From Tannerella sp. (GTDB lineage: Bacteria; Bacteroidota; Bacteroidia; Bacteroidales; Tannerellaceae), in assembly GCA_031283915.1 (NCBI GenBank), contig JAITAY010000391.1, positions 1 to 17,149 on the forward strand: a stretch of DNA of 17,149 nucleotides, in the 5' to 3' direction. Shown here piece by piece: positions 1-8,519 of this stretch. Within the stretch, counting starts at the first letter, position 1. The number at the start of each line of letters is the position of its first letter. Position numbers and translations under genes: made by a program. The notes beneath the pieces are model-generated. The model searched no databases. It was not told the origin of the DNA and was given only the letters and a program-made list of their open reading frames with translations.

Positions 1-29
1 CAGCAAACTGACTTGCAAAGTACGGTACT

Positions 30-66
30 CTCCCCTCCCTTGTGGGGAGGGGTCGGGGGAGGGGTT
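30..66. repeat. REP-like GC-rich hairpin element, left copy of a 37-bp inverted repeat
   Basis: These 37 bases are an exact reverse complement of positions 2446-2482, checked base by base. The pair encloses the ABC permease gene. Each copy also folds on itself: CCCCTCCC (32-39) pairs with GGGAGGGG (45-52) across a five-base loop, and a second GGGAGGGG (57-64) offers an alternative partner. The element abuts the permease stop codon (tca at 66-68 on the plus strand), so on the minus-strand transcript it lies directly after the gene and could stabilise the 3' end or weakly terminate, although no T-run follows. A dispersed REP-type element is the simplest identity; that part is inference. Confidence 0.75.
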
Positions 67-2423
67 CATTCTGTTTTGATATTTTTCACCGGGTTAGCAT
101 TAGCGGCTGCATAGCTCTGGAAGAAGACGGTCACGAAGGACACCAGCAGACAGAACAAGCCGGCTGCAACGAATATCCACGGACTGAGCCGGATCCGGCT
201 GGCATAGCCCGACAGCCACCGCTGCATCAGGAACCACGTCACGGGCGCGGCCACCACAAAAGCCACCAGTACGTAACTCAGGAACGTCGACACCAGCCGC
301 CGGAGCGCTTCGGGATTGGTAGAGCCGAACACCTTGCGGATAGCGATCTCCTTTGCCCGGAGCCGGATGAAATAAGTCGACATCGCCAGCAGCCCCAGCA
401 GGGAAATCAGGATGGCCACGGCGGTAAAGAGCATCAGCAGCCGCGAGGTACGCCGTTCCGCATCGAAGGAAGCCGCCACCTGTTGATCGATAAATTCCCC
501 GTCAAACTCGCTCCGGAAGATGCGTTCATAAACTTCCTTCACGGCGCGGTAAGCCTTCCCCGGATGACCCTCGACCTCGACCGTGAGGTTCCAGAACTGC
601 CATGCTTCAAACTCCTCCAGTTTTCTGACCTGCACCATCACCGGACTGGGCGGAGTGGAGATGTTGTGCAGCTGGAAATCCCGGAGCACGCCGGCTATCG
701 GCGTAGGTTTCCCGTAGTAGAGGAACGTCGGCGCGTCTTCTCCAATTTCAAGCTCCTTCAGGGCGCGTTCGTTCAGGTAATACGCCTCGCCCGAGACCTG
801 ATTGTCACGCAGCTTTTCCCACCCGATCATCTCGAAAAAGACCTCGTCGCAGACAAAATGCTGGAAACTGATCTGTTTGCCATCCTGCTTCATCGTATGG
901 TTGTTTCCCCTGTTAAACGGCGTGCCCGCACTGAATCCCGTCCGTTTGACCATGGGCAGCCGTTTGAGTTCCTCGGCAAACAGCCGTTTATCGTTCTTCT
1001 CCTCCCCCCTGTGAGAGAAATTAATCGTAATCAGATTTTCCGTGCGATACCCCAGCGGTGCGTTGATCAGGTGCTTCACCTGGGCAATCATGGTGATTGA
1101 GGCCGCTATCAGGGCGATGGTGACGGCGTTCTGAAACGTGATAAACCCTTTGCTGAAAACCATCTTGGTCCTCCGGCGGAAACCACCCCGTACAATCTCT
1201 ATCGGTTTGGCGTTCGAAATCACCATCGCCGGCAGGAGACCGGAAACGGCGCCCAGCACAAGGATGACTCCGGCTGCCATTGCCACGCTGAGCGGCGTGA
1301 CAGCCCCGGCCAGATCCAGCGAACGCTCTACCAGTTGACCGGCATACGGCGCAGCGACGGCGGCCAGCGTCAGGCCGACGATGAATGAAAGCAGGCACAG
1401 CAGCGTGGATTCCATCATCAGGCGCGTGAACAGCTCTCCCCGGCTCGAACCCAGCAGCCGGCGCATGGCCATCTCCTTCGCCCGGAAACCGGCCTGTGCC
1501 GTCGTCAGGTTGATGTAGTTGATCACGGCGAACAGCAGGATCAGGATTCCTGCCCACATCAGGATCATCACCAGCGAACGGTCGCCGAAATTTACTATCC
1601 AGCCGTTGTAAGCGCCTTTGAACATAGGATACCGGTCGGAGAAGTAAATCTCCCGCAACGGGACAAGCACCACCTGTTTGGCATGTCCGTCCCTGTAAAG
1701 CCACACGATTTCCTTAAACCATTCCAGTATGTCGGCTTCCCGGGCGCGGAGGTTTGCGTTTTCCCTTTCCAGCAGGAAAAGTAGGGTAGTGCCATAGTTA
1801 CTGAATCTTTCGGAGGAAAGTCCCTGATTTAAATGATCTACGTTTTCGATCCGCAGCAGGATGTCGGCATAGGGGATGGCCGAGCGGCGGATATCCTTCA
1901 TCACGCCCCTGACCGTCACTTCTAAGGAATCGTACATCCGGAGCGTCTGCCCCAGGGGGTCGGTGTCCGGGAAAACCCTGCGGGCAAAGGATTCGGAGAT
2001 GACAGCCCCGTCGGTGGCGGCTATCGCCCGCTGCCGGTCTCCGCTGACTAATTCAAAGGAAAAGACGTCGAAAAATGTACTGTCCGCAAAAAGCAGGTCT
2101 GCCTTTACCCTGCGGTCGATAATCTCCACCGGGGTACTTTTCTGCTCACTTATCGCACTGCAGACTTGCTCTATCTCGGGATACCGCTCTTTGAGACGGC
2201 TGCCCAGCTTCCAGGCAGAGCCGGGATATGCTTCATTGCCCAGGATATAAATCCGGTCGGCTTTCTCCTGAAAGGTGTCGACCGACAGCTCCTGCGTCGT
2301 ATACACGGTTATCAGTATCACAAACATTAACGATACCGACAAACCAAACACATTGATAAGGGTGTAAAACCTGTTCTTACCCAAAAATCTAAAAAAGGAC
2401 TTGACGTCCAACCATCTGTTCAT
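66..2423 (-). CDS. ABC transporter permease, FtsX/MacB type
   Basis: This 785-residue inner-membrane permease is the membrane half of a MacB-like ABC exporter. It shows the tandem layout usual in Bacteroidota: one N-terminal membrane helix (about residues 18-42), a MacB-type periplasmic core (about 45-280), three helices of an FtsX domain (about 283-400), then a second helix, periplasmic core and FtsX domain (about 425-785). Both FtsX halves carry the coupling-helix signature, EMAMRRLLGSS after the second helix and EIAIRKVFGST after the sixth. These contact the ATPase in the family. Length is normal and no frame break is seen. The start at 2423 is favoured because the short basic N-terminus leads straight into helix 1. 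It is the last gene of the minus-strand efflux cluster, about 600 bp beyond the ATPase because of a repeat array. Family substrates are lipoproteins, peptides or macrolides; none can be assigned here. Confidence 0.9.
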   Translation of the reverse strand: MNRWLDVKSFFRFLGKNRFYTLINVFGLSVSLMFVILITVYTTQELSVDTFQEKADRIYILGNEAYPGSAWKLGSRLKERYPEIEQVCSAISEQKSTPVEIIDRRVKADLLFADSTFFDVFSFELVSGDRQRAIAATDGAVISESFARRVFPDTDPLGQTLRMYDSLEVTVRGVMKDIRRSAIPYADILLRIENVDHLNQGLSSERFSNYGTTLLFLLERENANLRAREADILEWFKEIVWLYRDGHAKQVVLVPLREIYFSDRYPMFKGAYNGWIVNFGDRSLVMILMWAGILILLFAVINYINLTTAQAGFRAKEMAMRRLLGSSRGELFTRLMMESTLLCLLSFIVGLTLAAVAAPYAGQLVERSLDLAGAVTPLSVAMAAGVILVLGAVSGLLPAMVISNAKPIEIVRGGFRRRTKMVFSKGFITFQNAVTIALIAASITMIAQVKHLINAPLGYRTENLITINFSHRGEEKNDKRLFAEELKRLPMVKRTGFSAGTPFNRGNNHTMKQDGKQISFQHFVCDEVFFEMIGWEKLRDNQVSGEAYYLNERALKELEIGEDAPTFLYYGKPTPIAGVLRDFQLHNISTPPSPVMVQVRKLEEFEAWQFWNLTVEVEGHPGKAYRAVKEVYERIFRSEFDGEFIDQQVAASFDAERRTSRLLMLFTAVAILISLLGLLAMSTYFIRLRAKEIAIRKVFGSTNPEALRRLVSTFLSYVLVAFVVAAPVTWFLMQRWLSGYASRIRLSPWIFVAAGLFCLLVSFVTVFFQSYAAANANPVKNIKTE

Positions 2424-2445
2424 ATTTTTATTATTAAAGTTATTT

Positions 2446-2482
2446 AACCCCTCCCCCGACCCCTCCCCACAAGGGAGGGGAG
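2446..2482. repeat. REP-like GC-rich hairpin element, right copy of a 37-bp inverted repeat
   Basis: This is the exact reverse complement of positions 30-66, lying 22 bp upstream of the permease start codon on the minus strand. The identity stops sharply at both ends (the next base differs on each side). It carries the same internal CCCCTCCC/GGGAGGGG hairpin. In a read-through mRNA from the ATPase it would sit in the leader of the permease. Confidence 0.75.
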
Positions 2483-2532
2483 GGAGCGGCGGTCACAATT
2501 CTTCATTAGTAATCACTTTGCTCATGGACTTT

Positions 2533-2993
2533 CGAGAACTTTACTCCGGCGGCGGAGAACTTTACTCCGCCTTCGGGGAGATTTACTCCGCCTTCGGGAA
2601 GATTTACTCCGCCTGTGGGGAGATTTACTCCGCCTTCGAGGAGATTTACTCCGCCTTTGGGGAGATTTACTTCGCCTTTGGGGAGATTTACTCCGACTGC
2701 GGGGAGATTTACTTCGCCTTCGGGGAGATTCATTCCGCCTTCGGGGAGATTTATTCCGCCTTCGGAGAGATTTATTCCGCCTTCGGAGAGATTTATCTCG
2801 GTTTTTGGAGAAAATTCCTCTGATTTCGGAGAAAATTCCTCCGGCTTCAGAGAAAATTCCTCCAATTTCGAAAAAAATCCTCCGCGTTCGGAGAAAAATC
2901 CTCCGATTTCGGAAATAAATGTCCTGTTCCGGAGAAAATTCCTCCGATTTCGTAGAAAATTCCTCTGGCGACGTAGAAAATTCCTCCGGCAGC
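2533..2993. repeat. Array 1: 22 tandem 21-bp semi-palindromic repeats
   Basis: The interval resolves into 22 units. Units 1-13 (2533-2805) follow GGGGAGATTTACTCCGCCTT plus C. Units 14-22 (2807-2993) follow GGAGAAAATTCCTCCGATTT plus C. All are 21 bp except two of 20 bp (starting at 2870 and 2911), with one extra T at 2806. Each unit contains GGAG...CTCC dyads, so both strands can form serial small hairpins such as CTCCG-CCTT-CGGGG. Because 21 is divisible by three, long frames stay open in several registers: plus-strand heptad EIYSAFG, minus-strand heptads EGGVNLP and RRRSKSP. A minus-strand frame at 2506-2865 (119 codons) runs in operon direction, but nothing shows that it is translated. The array separates the ATPase gene from the permease gene. 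Confidence 0.9.
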
Positions 2994-3023
2994 GGGGTAT
3001 CTCGAATCTGAGCAGTTACACCA

Positions 3024-3701
<678 letters not shown>

Positions 3702-3713
3702 GTCAATTCAATT

Positions 3714-3868
3714 ATTAATTATTAATTATTATGAGGCCGCCAAGCCTCGGGTTTATTATTTTACAGGTAGTTAGCAGTCAGTAGTTAGTAGTTAGTAGAA
3801 CAGCCGTCGGTAACATCATTAACCACTCCCCCCTAATCATTCATCATTAACCATTAATCATTAATTAC
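3714..3868. repeat. Heptanucleotide microsatellites between the membrane-fusion and ATPase genes
   Basis: Three short 7-bp-period tracts lie within 155 bp. ATTAATT is repeated twice plus a partial copy from 3714. TAGTTAG-like heptamers run four in register from 3768 to 3795. TAATCAT-like heptamers run five in register from 3834 to 3868, overlapping the last codons and stop of the membrane-fusion gene (stop at 3854-3856). A small hairpin, GAGGC (3733-3737) with GCCTC (3744-3748), lies between the first two tracts. No gene is seen in the gap 3702-3853. Confidence 0.65.
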
Positions 3869-5107
3869 GATTTCTTCGGCGTTGCCGAAGTGGTCGTATC
3901 CGGAGACGATGACTTTGTCGCCGTCGTTGAGGCCCTCCAGCACTTCGTATTGGCGGGGATTCTGCCGTCCGATGGAGATCGGCGTCTTGACCGCCCGCCC
4001 GCCGTCGTCATTAAGTTTAAAAATCCACTGTCCGCCGGTCGCCTGGAAGAAATTGCCCCGGTCTACCACCAGCGCCTCTTCGGGCTGTTCCAGTTCGATT
4101 TGCAGGCGGAAACTCTTTCCGATGCGGACATTGTCCGGGAGGCGATCCGTGAAAACCAGGTCGACTTCGATCTGACGGTCGCGGACTTCGGGATTGATCC
4201 GGATGATTCTCAGCGAATATTTTTCGTTCTGATAGGAGGCAGTAGCCGGCAGCCCCGCCGTCACACGGTCGATGTAATACTCGTTCAGCTTGGCGCTGAC
4301 CTTGATCCGGTCGACAATTTTCAGTTCACCGATGTTCGTACCGGCGGCGACCCGTTCGCCGGGAATGACGTTGACGAAACTCAACTGCCCGTCGACCGGC
4401 GCACGGACAATGAGGTATTGCAGGCGTTCGCGGCTCCGTTCATAGCGTTTTTCTTCGCGGCTCAGGTCGCTCCGCAGCAGGTCGGTCTGAATCCCGTTCA
4501 GGAGCGAATCGTGTTTCAGTTCTTCCCGTATCAGGCGCGTATTCTCCTTGTTGAAGATGTATTCGTCAAGGGAGACTTCATACTGCGCCTTGCTTTTGAT
4601 GCCCAAGCTGTACTCCTCTTCGTTCAGTTCGTTTTCCTTGCTCAGTCGTTCCAGTTCATAACTTGTCTTCAGGCTGTTGCGTTTGAGTTCGGACGACTGG
4701 CGTTCCATCTCAATCTGTTTTTCCTGATAACCGAGCTGCTGCTTGGCCAGTTCGTCGTACTGGTCTTCGATGGTGCGGATCAAATCGGGATTGCTGAGTA
4801 CCAGAATCGTGTCGCCGGCCTTGAGCAGGCTGCCGTCTTCGGCGACGATCCGTTCCACGTTGCCGGTCTCGTAGCTGTTGATCCGAAGGGTCAGCCGGGG
4901 CTGAATCACGCCTTCCACGTCAATGTATTCCATAAACTTGTCGCGCTTGACTTCTGCAATCGTCAGTTTGCCGGCTTCGTAACGCAGACGCTGGGGGCCA
5001 AGTCCTGCCACTAACAGATAAATCAGTAATGCGGTCACCAGCAGTCCCGCCAAAATCGAGTACCTGTATCGTACTGCGGGATGTTTCTTTTTAATTGGGA
5101 TGTCCAT
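3854..5107 (-). CDS. Efflux periplasmic adaptor (membrane-fusion) protein, HlyD/MacA type
   Basis: This 417-residue adaptor bridges an inner-membrane ABC exporter to a TolC-like outer-membrane channel. A basic cytoplasmic tip (KKKH) precedes a single membrane anchor (about residues 17-36). The first half of the lipoyl/barrel-sandwich domain (about 60-110, ending GDTILVLSNPDL) is followed by a long charged alpha-helical hairpin rich in Glu, Lys and Arg (about 110-235). The second lipoyl half contains the family-typical VRAPVDGQLSFVNVIPGERV. Beta-barrel and membrane-proximal domains complete the protein, including the late GLNDGDKVIVSG motif. It starts 12 bp after the TolC-like gene on the same strand and is followed by ATPase and permease genes, the usual order for a tripartite ABC efflux operon. 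No key element is missing. Confidence 0.9.
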   Translation of the reverse strand: MDIPIKKKHPAVRYRYSILAGLLVTALLIYLLVAGLGPQRLRYEAGKLTIAEVKRDKFMEYIDVEGVIQPRLTLRINSYETGNVERIVAEDGSLLKAGDTILVLSNPDLIRTIEDQYDELAKQQLGYQEKQIEMERQSSELKRNSLKTSYELERLSKENELNEEEYSLGIKSKAQYEVSLDEYIFNKENTRLIREELKHDSLLNGIQTDLLRSDLSREEKRYERSRERLQYLIVRAPVDGQLSFVNVIPGERVAAGTNIGELKIVDRIKVSAKLNEYYIDRVTAGLPATASYQNEKYSLRIIRINPEVRDRQIEVDLVFTDRLPDNVRIGKSFRLQIELEQPEEALVVDRGNFFQATGGQWIFKLNDDGGRAVKTPISIGRQNPRQYEVLEGLNDGDKVIVSGYDHFGNAEEIVIND

Positions 5108-5119
5108 CGTTTTGTTTTC

Positions 5120-6598
5120 TTAGTTGATTAATAATTCATAGTCTTCCGTAATCGGGATATTCTTTTCAAAGTCGAACAGCGTAATACTGCGCAAGGTATA
5201 ATAAAGCGACCAGTAATTGTAGAGCGTGTTGATGTAGTTTCGTTTGGCCGTATCCTTTTCGGTGATGGAGGCGTGCAGGTCGAGGATGGTCGACTTGCCC
5301 AGCAGGTAGAGCTTGCGGGCGACGTCGCTCCGCCGCTCGGCCGTATAGTCGGCCTTGATGGCTACCGTCAACTGGTTCTTTTGCACGTTGAACTGCTTGA
5401 CGGTCTTGATCACGTTCATCTCGAAGTTGGTGCGGTACTGGTCTGTCTGTGCGTAGACCATGTCGCGGTTGGACTTGGCCACTTGCACCTGCCCCTTGCT
5501 CCGTCCCCAGTCGAGGACGGGAAAACTGATGCCGACCTCCACATACTGTTCGTTCAGCGGATTCCGGTAAGCCGTTTCCATCGTCTTGCCCGTCTGCGCC
5601 AGTCCGAAACGCATGTACAAATCGGCCTTCAGGCCGGTAGTTCCCTTGGCGTATGCCACGCGGCTGTCGCTTTCGCGTTCGGCCAACTGCATGTTCACAA
5701 TGTCGGGACTGCTCGTCAACGCATATTGCAGCGCCTCGGCCACGCGGACGGCCTCCAGCGCAATCGCCGGGTCTGTCCGTACCACAATCGGCGACGATTC
5801 CTTGATGCCAAGGTAGGCGCGAAGCGCTTCCGTGCAGTCGTCCACCTCCAACTGGGCGCTCAGCCGGTTACTCTCTTCGCTCAGCTTGTTGACTTCCAAC
5901 TGGAGCATCTCGTTCTCGGTGATGGTACCGATCTTGTAGCGGCCTTGAGCAAAGGCATACAGGGTGTCGGCATTCGCGTAATTGGTCTGTGCGATTTCCA
6001 GGTTCGTCTGCGCCTTGACTAAGTTGAAAAACTTCATGACAGCGTTGGCCGAGACCAGTTCAATCATTTCGACGTACGTCTTCTTTGCCGCCTCGAAGCG
6101 GAGCGGTTCGATTTTCCGATCCCATTTCAACTGGTTATATCCCAGCAGCGACTGCCGGAACCCGGCAACCACCGGCACGGATTTATACGTCGTTTCGTTC
6201 TGGTTCAGCACATCCAGGCGTTGCAGTCCCGTTTCGACAAACAGGCTGCCGCCCGTCAGGGCTACGTTCTGGGTGATGGACAGCGACGCATTCGTAAGCA
6301 GTTGGTTTTGCTGGATGAACTGCGCCGTACCGTCGGACAGTGTGATTGAATTGATAGCGTGATTGAAATTCGGTGTGGAACTGAAATTCAGCGCCGGCAA
6401 GTAATTAGCCTTGTAATAGCAGTAATTCCAGTACGAAGACCGGAAACTGTGTCGGGCGGAGAGGATATCCGGCGACTGCCTGCGCGCCAGATCGACCGCC
6501 TCGTTCATTGTCAGTATGATGACGGATTCCTGAAGAGGTTGTGCGTAAACAGACAGACCCACCCAAAGTCCCGTGATAAGTTGTATTATTTTCTTCAT
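5120..6598 (-). CDS. TolC-family outer-membrane efflux protein
   Basis: This 492-residue protein is the first gene of the minus-strand efflux cluster. It has a signal peptide (MKKIIQLITGLWVGLSVYAQ) and then the OEP fold in two internally related halves. Features are the opening MNEAVDLARRQSPDILSAR, long amphipathic helices rich in Gln, Asn and Glu, and the FPVLDWGRSKGQVQ segment typical of the second half before its beta strands. It forms the outer-membrane channel and periplasmic tunnel used by the adaptor encoded 12 bp downstream. Length is normal for Bacteroidota members. The start is set by the signal peptide. About 320 bp of non-coding DNA lies upstream, including a GTGC-rich dyad that may be regulatory. 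Confidence 0.9.
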   Translation of the reverse strand: MKKIIQLITGLWVGLSVYAQPLQESVIILTMNEAVDLARRQSPDILSARHSFRSSYWNYCYYKANYLPALNFSSTPNFNHAINSITLSDGTAQFIQQNQLLTNASLSITQNVALTGGSLFVETGLQRLDVLNQNETTYKSVPVVAGFRQSLLGYNQLKWDRKIEPLRFEAAKKTYVEMIELVSANAVMKFFNLVKAQTNLEIAQTNYANADTLYAFAQGRYKIGTITENEMLQLEVNKLSEESNRLSAQLEVDDCTEALRAYLGIKESSPIVVRTDPAIALEAVRVAEALQYALTSSPDIVNMQLAERESDSRVAYAKGTTGLKADLYMRFGLAQTGKTMETAYRNPLNEQYVEVGISFPVLDWGRSKGQVQVAKSNRDMVYAQTDQYRTNFEMNVIKTVKQFNVQKNQLTVAIKADYTAERRSDVARKLYLLGKSTILDLHASITEKDTAKRNYINTLYNYWSLYYTLRSITLFDFEKNIPITEDYELLIN

Positions 6599-6700
6599 AT
6601 CAAAAAGAATTTCATTTTTATATTTTCAAAAGCAAATATCGTGCCAAACAACCAATTTGCTAATTTGTATGCAATTAAGAAAAAGAGAGTATCCGGAAAC

Positions 6701-6764
6701 AGGTGCAAAAAGGTGCGAAAGTGCACAAACCGCGTTCGATTCCGCACATCACGCACCTCTGTGC
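6701..6764. promoter_or_regulatory. GTGC/GCAC-rich dyad upstream of the efflux operon
   Basis: The tetramer GTGC or its complement occurs repeatedly in this short stretch. AGGTGC is repeated at 6701-6706 and 6711-6716, a 10-bp phase. AGGTGCG (6711-6717) is the exact complement of CGCACCT (6752-6758), and inside it GTGC (6721-6724) can pair with GCAC (6744-6747). It lies about 100-165 bp upstream of the TolC-like start codon, between the previous operon's terminator and this operon. It could be an operator for a dimeric regulator or a leader hairpin; the choice is inference. A weak -7-like box (GATATTTG on the minus strand, 6633-6640) lies nearer the gene. Confidence 0.4.
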
Positions 6765-6812
6765 AACATTTCAGGAATGATCCGGCAGGAAGATTCAATT
6801 AAGGTAATCACT

Positions 6813-6857
6813 AAAAAAAAGAGAGTGATAAGATTTTCGCTTATCAACCCTCTTTTT
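6813..6857 (-). terminator. Intrinsic terminator of the DUF3575-DUF3868 operon
   Basis: On the minus strand, GATAAG (complement of 6841-6846 with flanks) pairs with CTTATC around a seven-base loop, with further pairing of the GAG/CTC flanks. A run of eight to nine T residues follows (complement of the A-run at 6813-6820). It begins about 65 bp after the DUF3868 stop codon. The arms are A/T-tailed on both sides, so weak bidirectional action is possible. Confidence 0.7.
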
Positions 6858-6920
6858 CACAACTACCTACTCTCAACAGCCAGTTAACTGTTCATATCAG
6901 TCATTTCATTCAAAACAGAT

Positions 6921-8507
6921 TTATTCTTCATCCGGATCCAGCGTTCTCCGCCTCGGGGCTTCCTTTTTGGCCCGCGGACGCACCCGATCCAGTTCCTCCA
7001 GGTTATGCACAGCTTCCGTCATGCCGGCAGCTTCAGCCTTTCGCAGGAATTTTTCCGCCGCGTCGAAATTTCCCGTCAACGTGTAGAATACACCGAGACA
7101 GTTCGCATATTCGGGCGTGTTTGTATTTTGCACCTTGTACAGGTATTCCTCAGCCAGTTCGGCATCGCCTTCCGACAGCGCCGCCGCCGCACCGTTCAGG
7201 TTGGCAATATCGTCTTCGGGGAACTGATTCCGCGCCGTCAGCAACGTCTCATTAAATTCGCGACTGCCTTTCTGGTACGAACGCGCTACGTCGTACATTT
7301 CTCTCTGGCTAAGCTGTTTCGGCTTTTTGCGGATACGTTCCTTACTTTCGTCAAGCGTGAAGTTACGTACGGTAAATTCAATTTCGCAATCCACGCGCCT
7401 CAATTTCGGATAGAGGTCGCGGAAGATTTGGCGGTAAGGCTGACCGTTTGCAATTGCCCGGATGCGCTGTTCGCGTGCATCCAGATTATATACCGTATGG
7501 ATAATCTGCAGGATTTCACCCTTATGCGCCACTGGATAGTCTGCCAGCAGGCTTACCAGACCGTTCCAGTCTTCTCCGCCCCGACCGACTTGGAACAGGT
7601 CTTGCGGGATGGTACTCATCCGGGTGAAGTAATTGCGCATCGCCTGGGCGCGTCTGAACGACAGGCCGTTATTGAATGCTTCCGAACTTTCGGGCGAAGC
7701 ATATCCTCTCATCTCCACCTTGGTTACGACCACGTCCGGATCCGTCGCAATGATGTTGATCATTTCATTGATTTTGTTCAACTCTCTGCGGTTGTTGCTG
7801 AAATTCGGATCGATGACGCTCTTGCCCCGCGGAAATTCGAGGTAGGCTCTGCCGATTTCCGAACGACGCTTTTTGGCTTCCGGCTGCGGTTCTATGTAAC
7901 TGAATTTCGGATCTATGTCGATCTTGGAAACTTCTTTGTACACATTTTTATATACCATTGAGCCTTCTTCCACGCCGCAACAGCCCGTGACGTCTTCGCG
8001 GAGATTCATTTTGGCGCCATCCATCCAGTCCCGGTAGGGAATGGAGATTTTATACGGGACGGTGCCACGTTTGCTGTACTTTTCTACCGTATAAACGGAA
8101 GAAGTGATTTTTTTCTGATTTTTGGCAAGTTCCACCGGTGGCCGGCCGGCCAGTTTGTCGGCGCGCTGATCGGCTTTGTAGCGGCGTCCGCCCTTGATAA
8201 TGACTTTGGGCAATTCCAGCTCCTTCTTTCCGGCCACGAGGATGGGCGTAAACGTATGGCTTTCCATACTGCCTATGCGCACATTGCTCATGTCGAAGAT
8301 CATGTCGATCTTCAGATTGACGCCATCCTGTACCATCTGTTTCGGCACAATCCGGATATGCTCCGGCCCGGACGGCTGCGGTTCTTGTTTCTGTGTCGAC
8401 AGTTGCTGTCGCTGTGCCGGTTGTTGCTGTCGCTGTGCGTGCAGCGTAAAACATCCCGACAGCAGGGACAAAATCAAGAAACGGTATACGATTTTTCTTT
8501 TCATCAC
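6921..8507 (-). CDS. DUF3868 / OmpA-like / TPR envelope protein
   Basis: This 528-residue exported protein belongs to a Bacteroidales group often found beside fimbrillin clusters. After a signal sequence comes a Gln-rich linker (about 26-45), a DUF3868-like beta domain (about 48-205), an OmpA-like domain (about 218-385) with the hallmark GYASPESSEAFNNGLSFRRA (268-287), and a TPR-like helical tail (about 405-510, NLNGAAAALSEGDAELAEEY). The signal region is ambiguous: LSGC at 16-19 is an acceptable lipobox, while LHAQ a few residues later could be cut by signal peptidase I. The start could be either of two adjacent Met codons. It lies 12 bp after the DUF3575 gene and is closed by a terminator. 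In relatives the pair accompanies Mfa/FimA-type fimbriae, but no fimbrillin gene is visible here, so a fimbrial role is inference. Confidence 0.8.
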   Translation of the reverse strand: MMKRKIVYRFLILSLLSGCFTLHAQRQQQPAQRQQLSTQKQEPQPSGPEHIRIVPKQMVQDGVNLKIDMIFDMSNVRIGSMESHTFTPILVAGKKELELPKVIIKGGRRYKADQRADKLAGRPPVELAKNQKKITSSVYTVEKYSKRGTVPYKISIPYRDWMDGAKMNLREDVTGCCGVEEGSMVYKNVYKEVSKIDIDPKFSYIEPQPEAKKRRSEIGRAYLEFPRGKSVIDPNFSNNRRELNKINEMINIIATDPDVVVTKVEMRGYASPESSEAFNNGLSFRRAQAMRNYFTRMSTIPQDLFQVGRGGEDWNGLVSLLADYPVAHKGEILQIIHTVYNLDAREQRIRAIANGQPYRQIFRDLYPKLRRVDCEIEFTVRNFTLDESKERIRKKPKQLSQREMYDVARSYQKGSREFNETLLTARNQFPEDDIANLNGAAAALSEGDAELAEEYLYKVQNTNTPEYANCLGVFYTLTGNFDAAEKFLRKAEAAGMTEAVHNLEELDRVRPRAKKEAPRRRTLDPDEE

Positions 8508-8519
8508 TTTTCCCTCCTC

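Noticed and set aside
14..30. Minus-strand GTACTTTGC as a promoter for a gene beyond the left edge
   Set aside because: One base short of the TAnnTTTG spacing and no downstream gene is visible in the window.
42..1100. Long plus-strand frame opposite the permease
   Set aside because: Shadow of the permease coding sequence; no domains, and the minus frame explains the codon pattern.
2401..2823. Plus-strand 140-codon frame with EIYSAFG heptads
   Set aside because: Created by the 21-bp repeat period; several other frames are equally open, and its N-terminal part runs through the inverted-repeat element and the permease promoter side.
2533..2993. CRISPR array
   Set aside because: Units are contiguous 21-bp tandem repeats with no unique spacers, and no cas genes are nearby.
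3890..5014. Plus-strand 374-codon frame opposite the adaptor gene
   Set aside because: Antisense shadow of the intact membrane-fusion protein.
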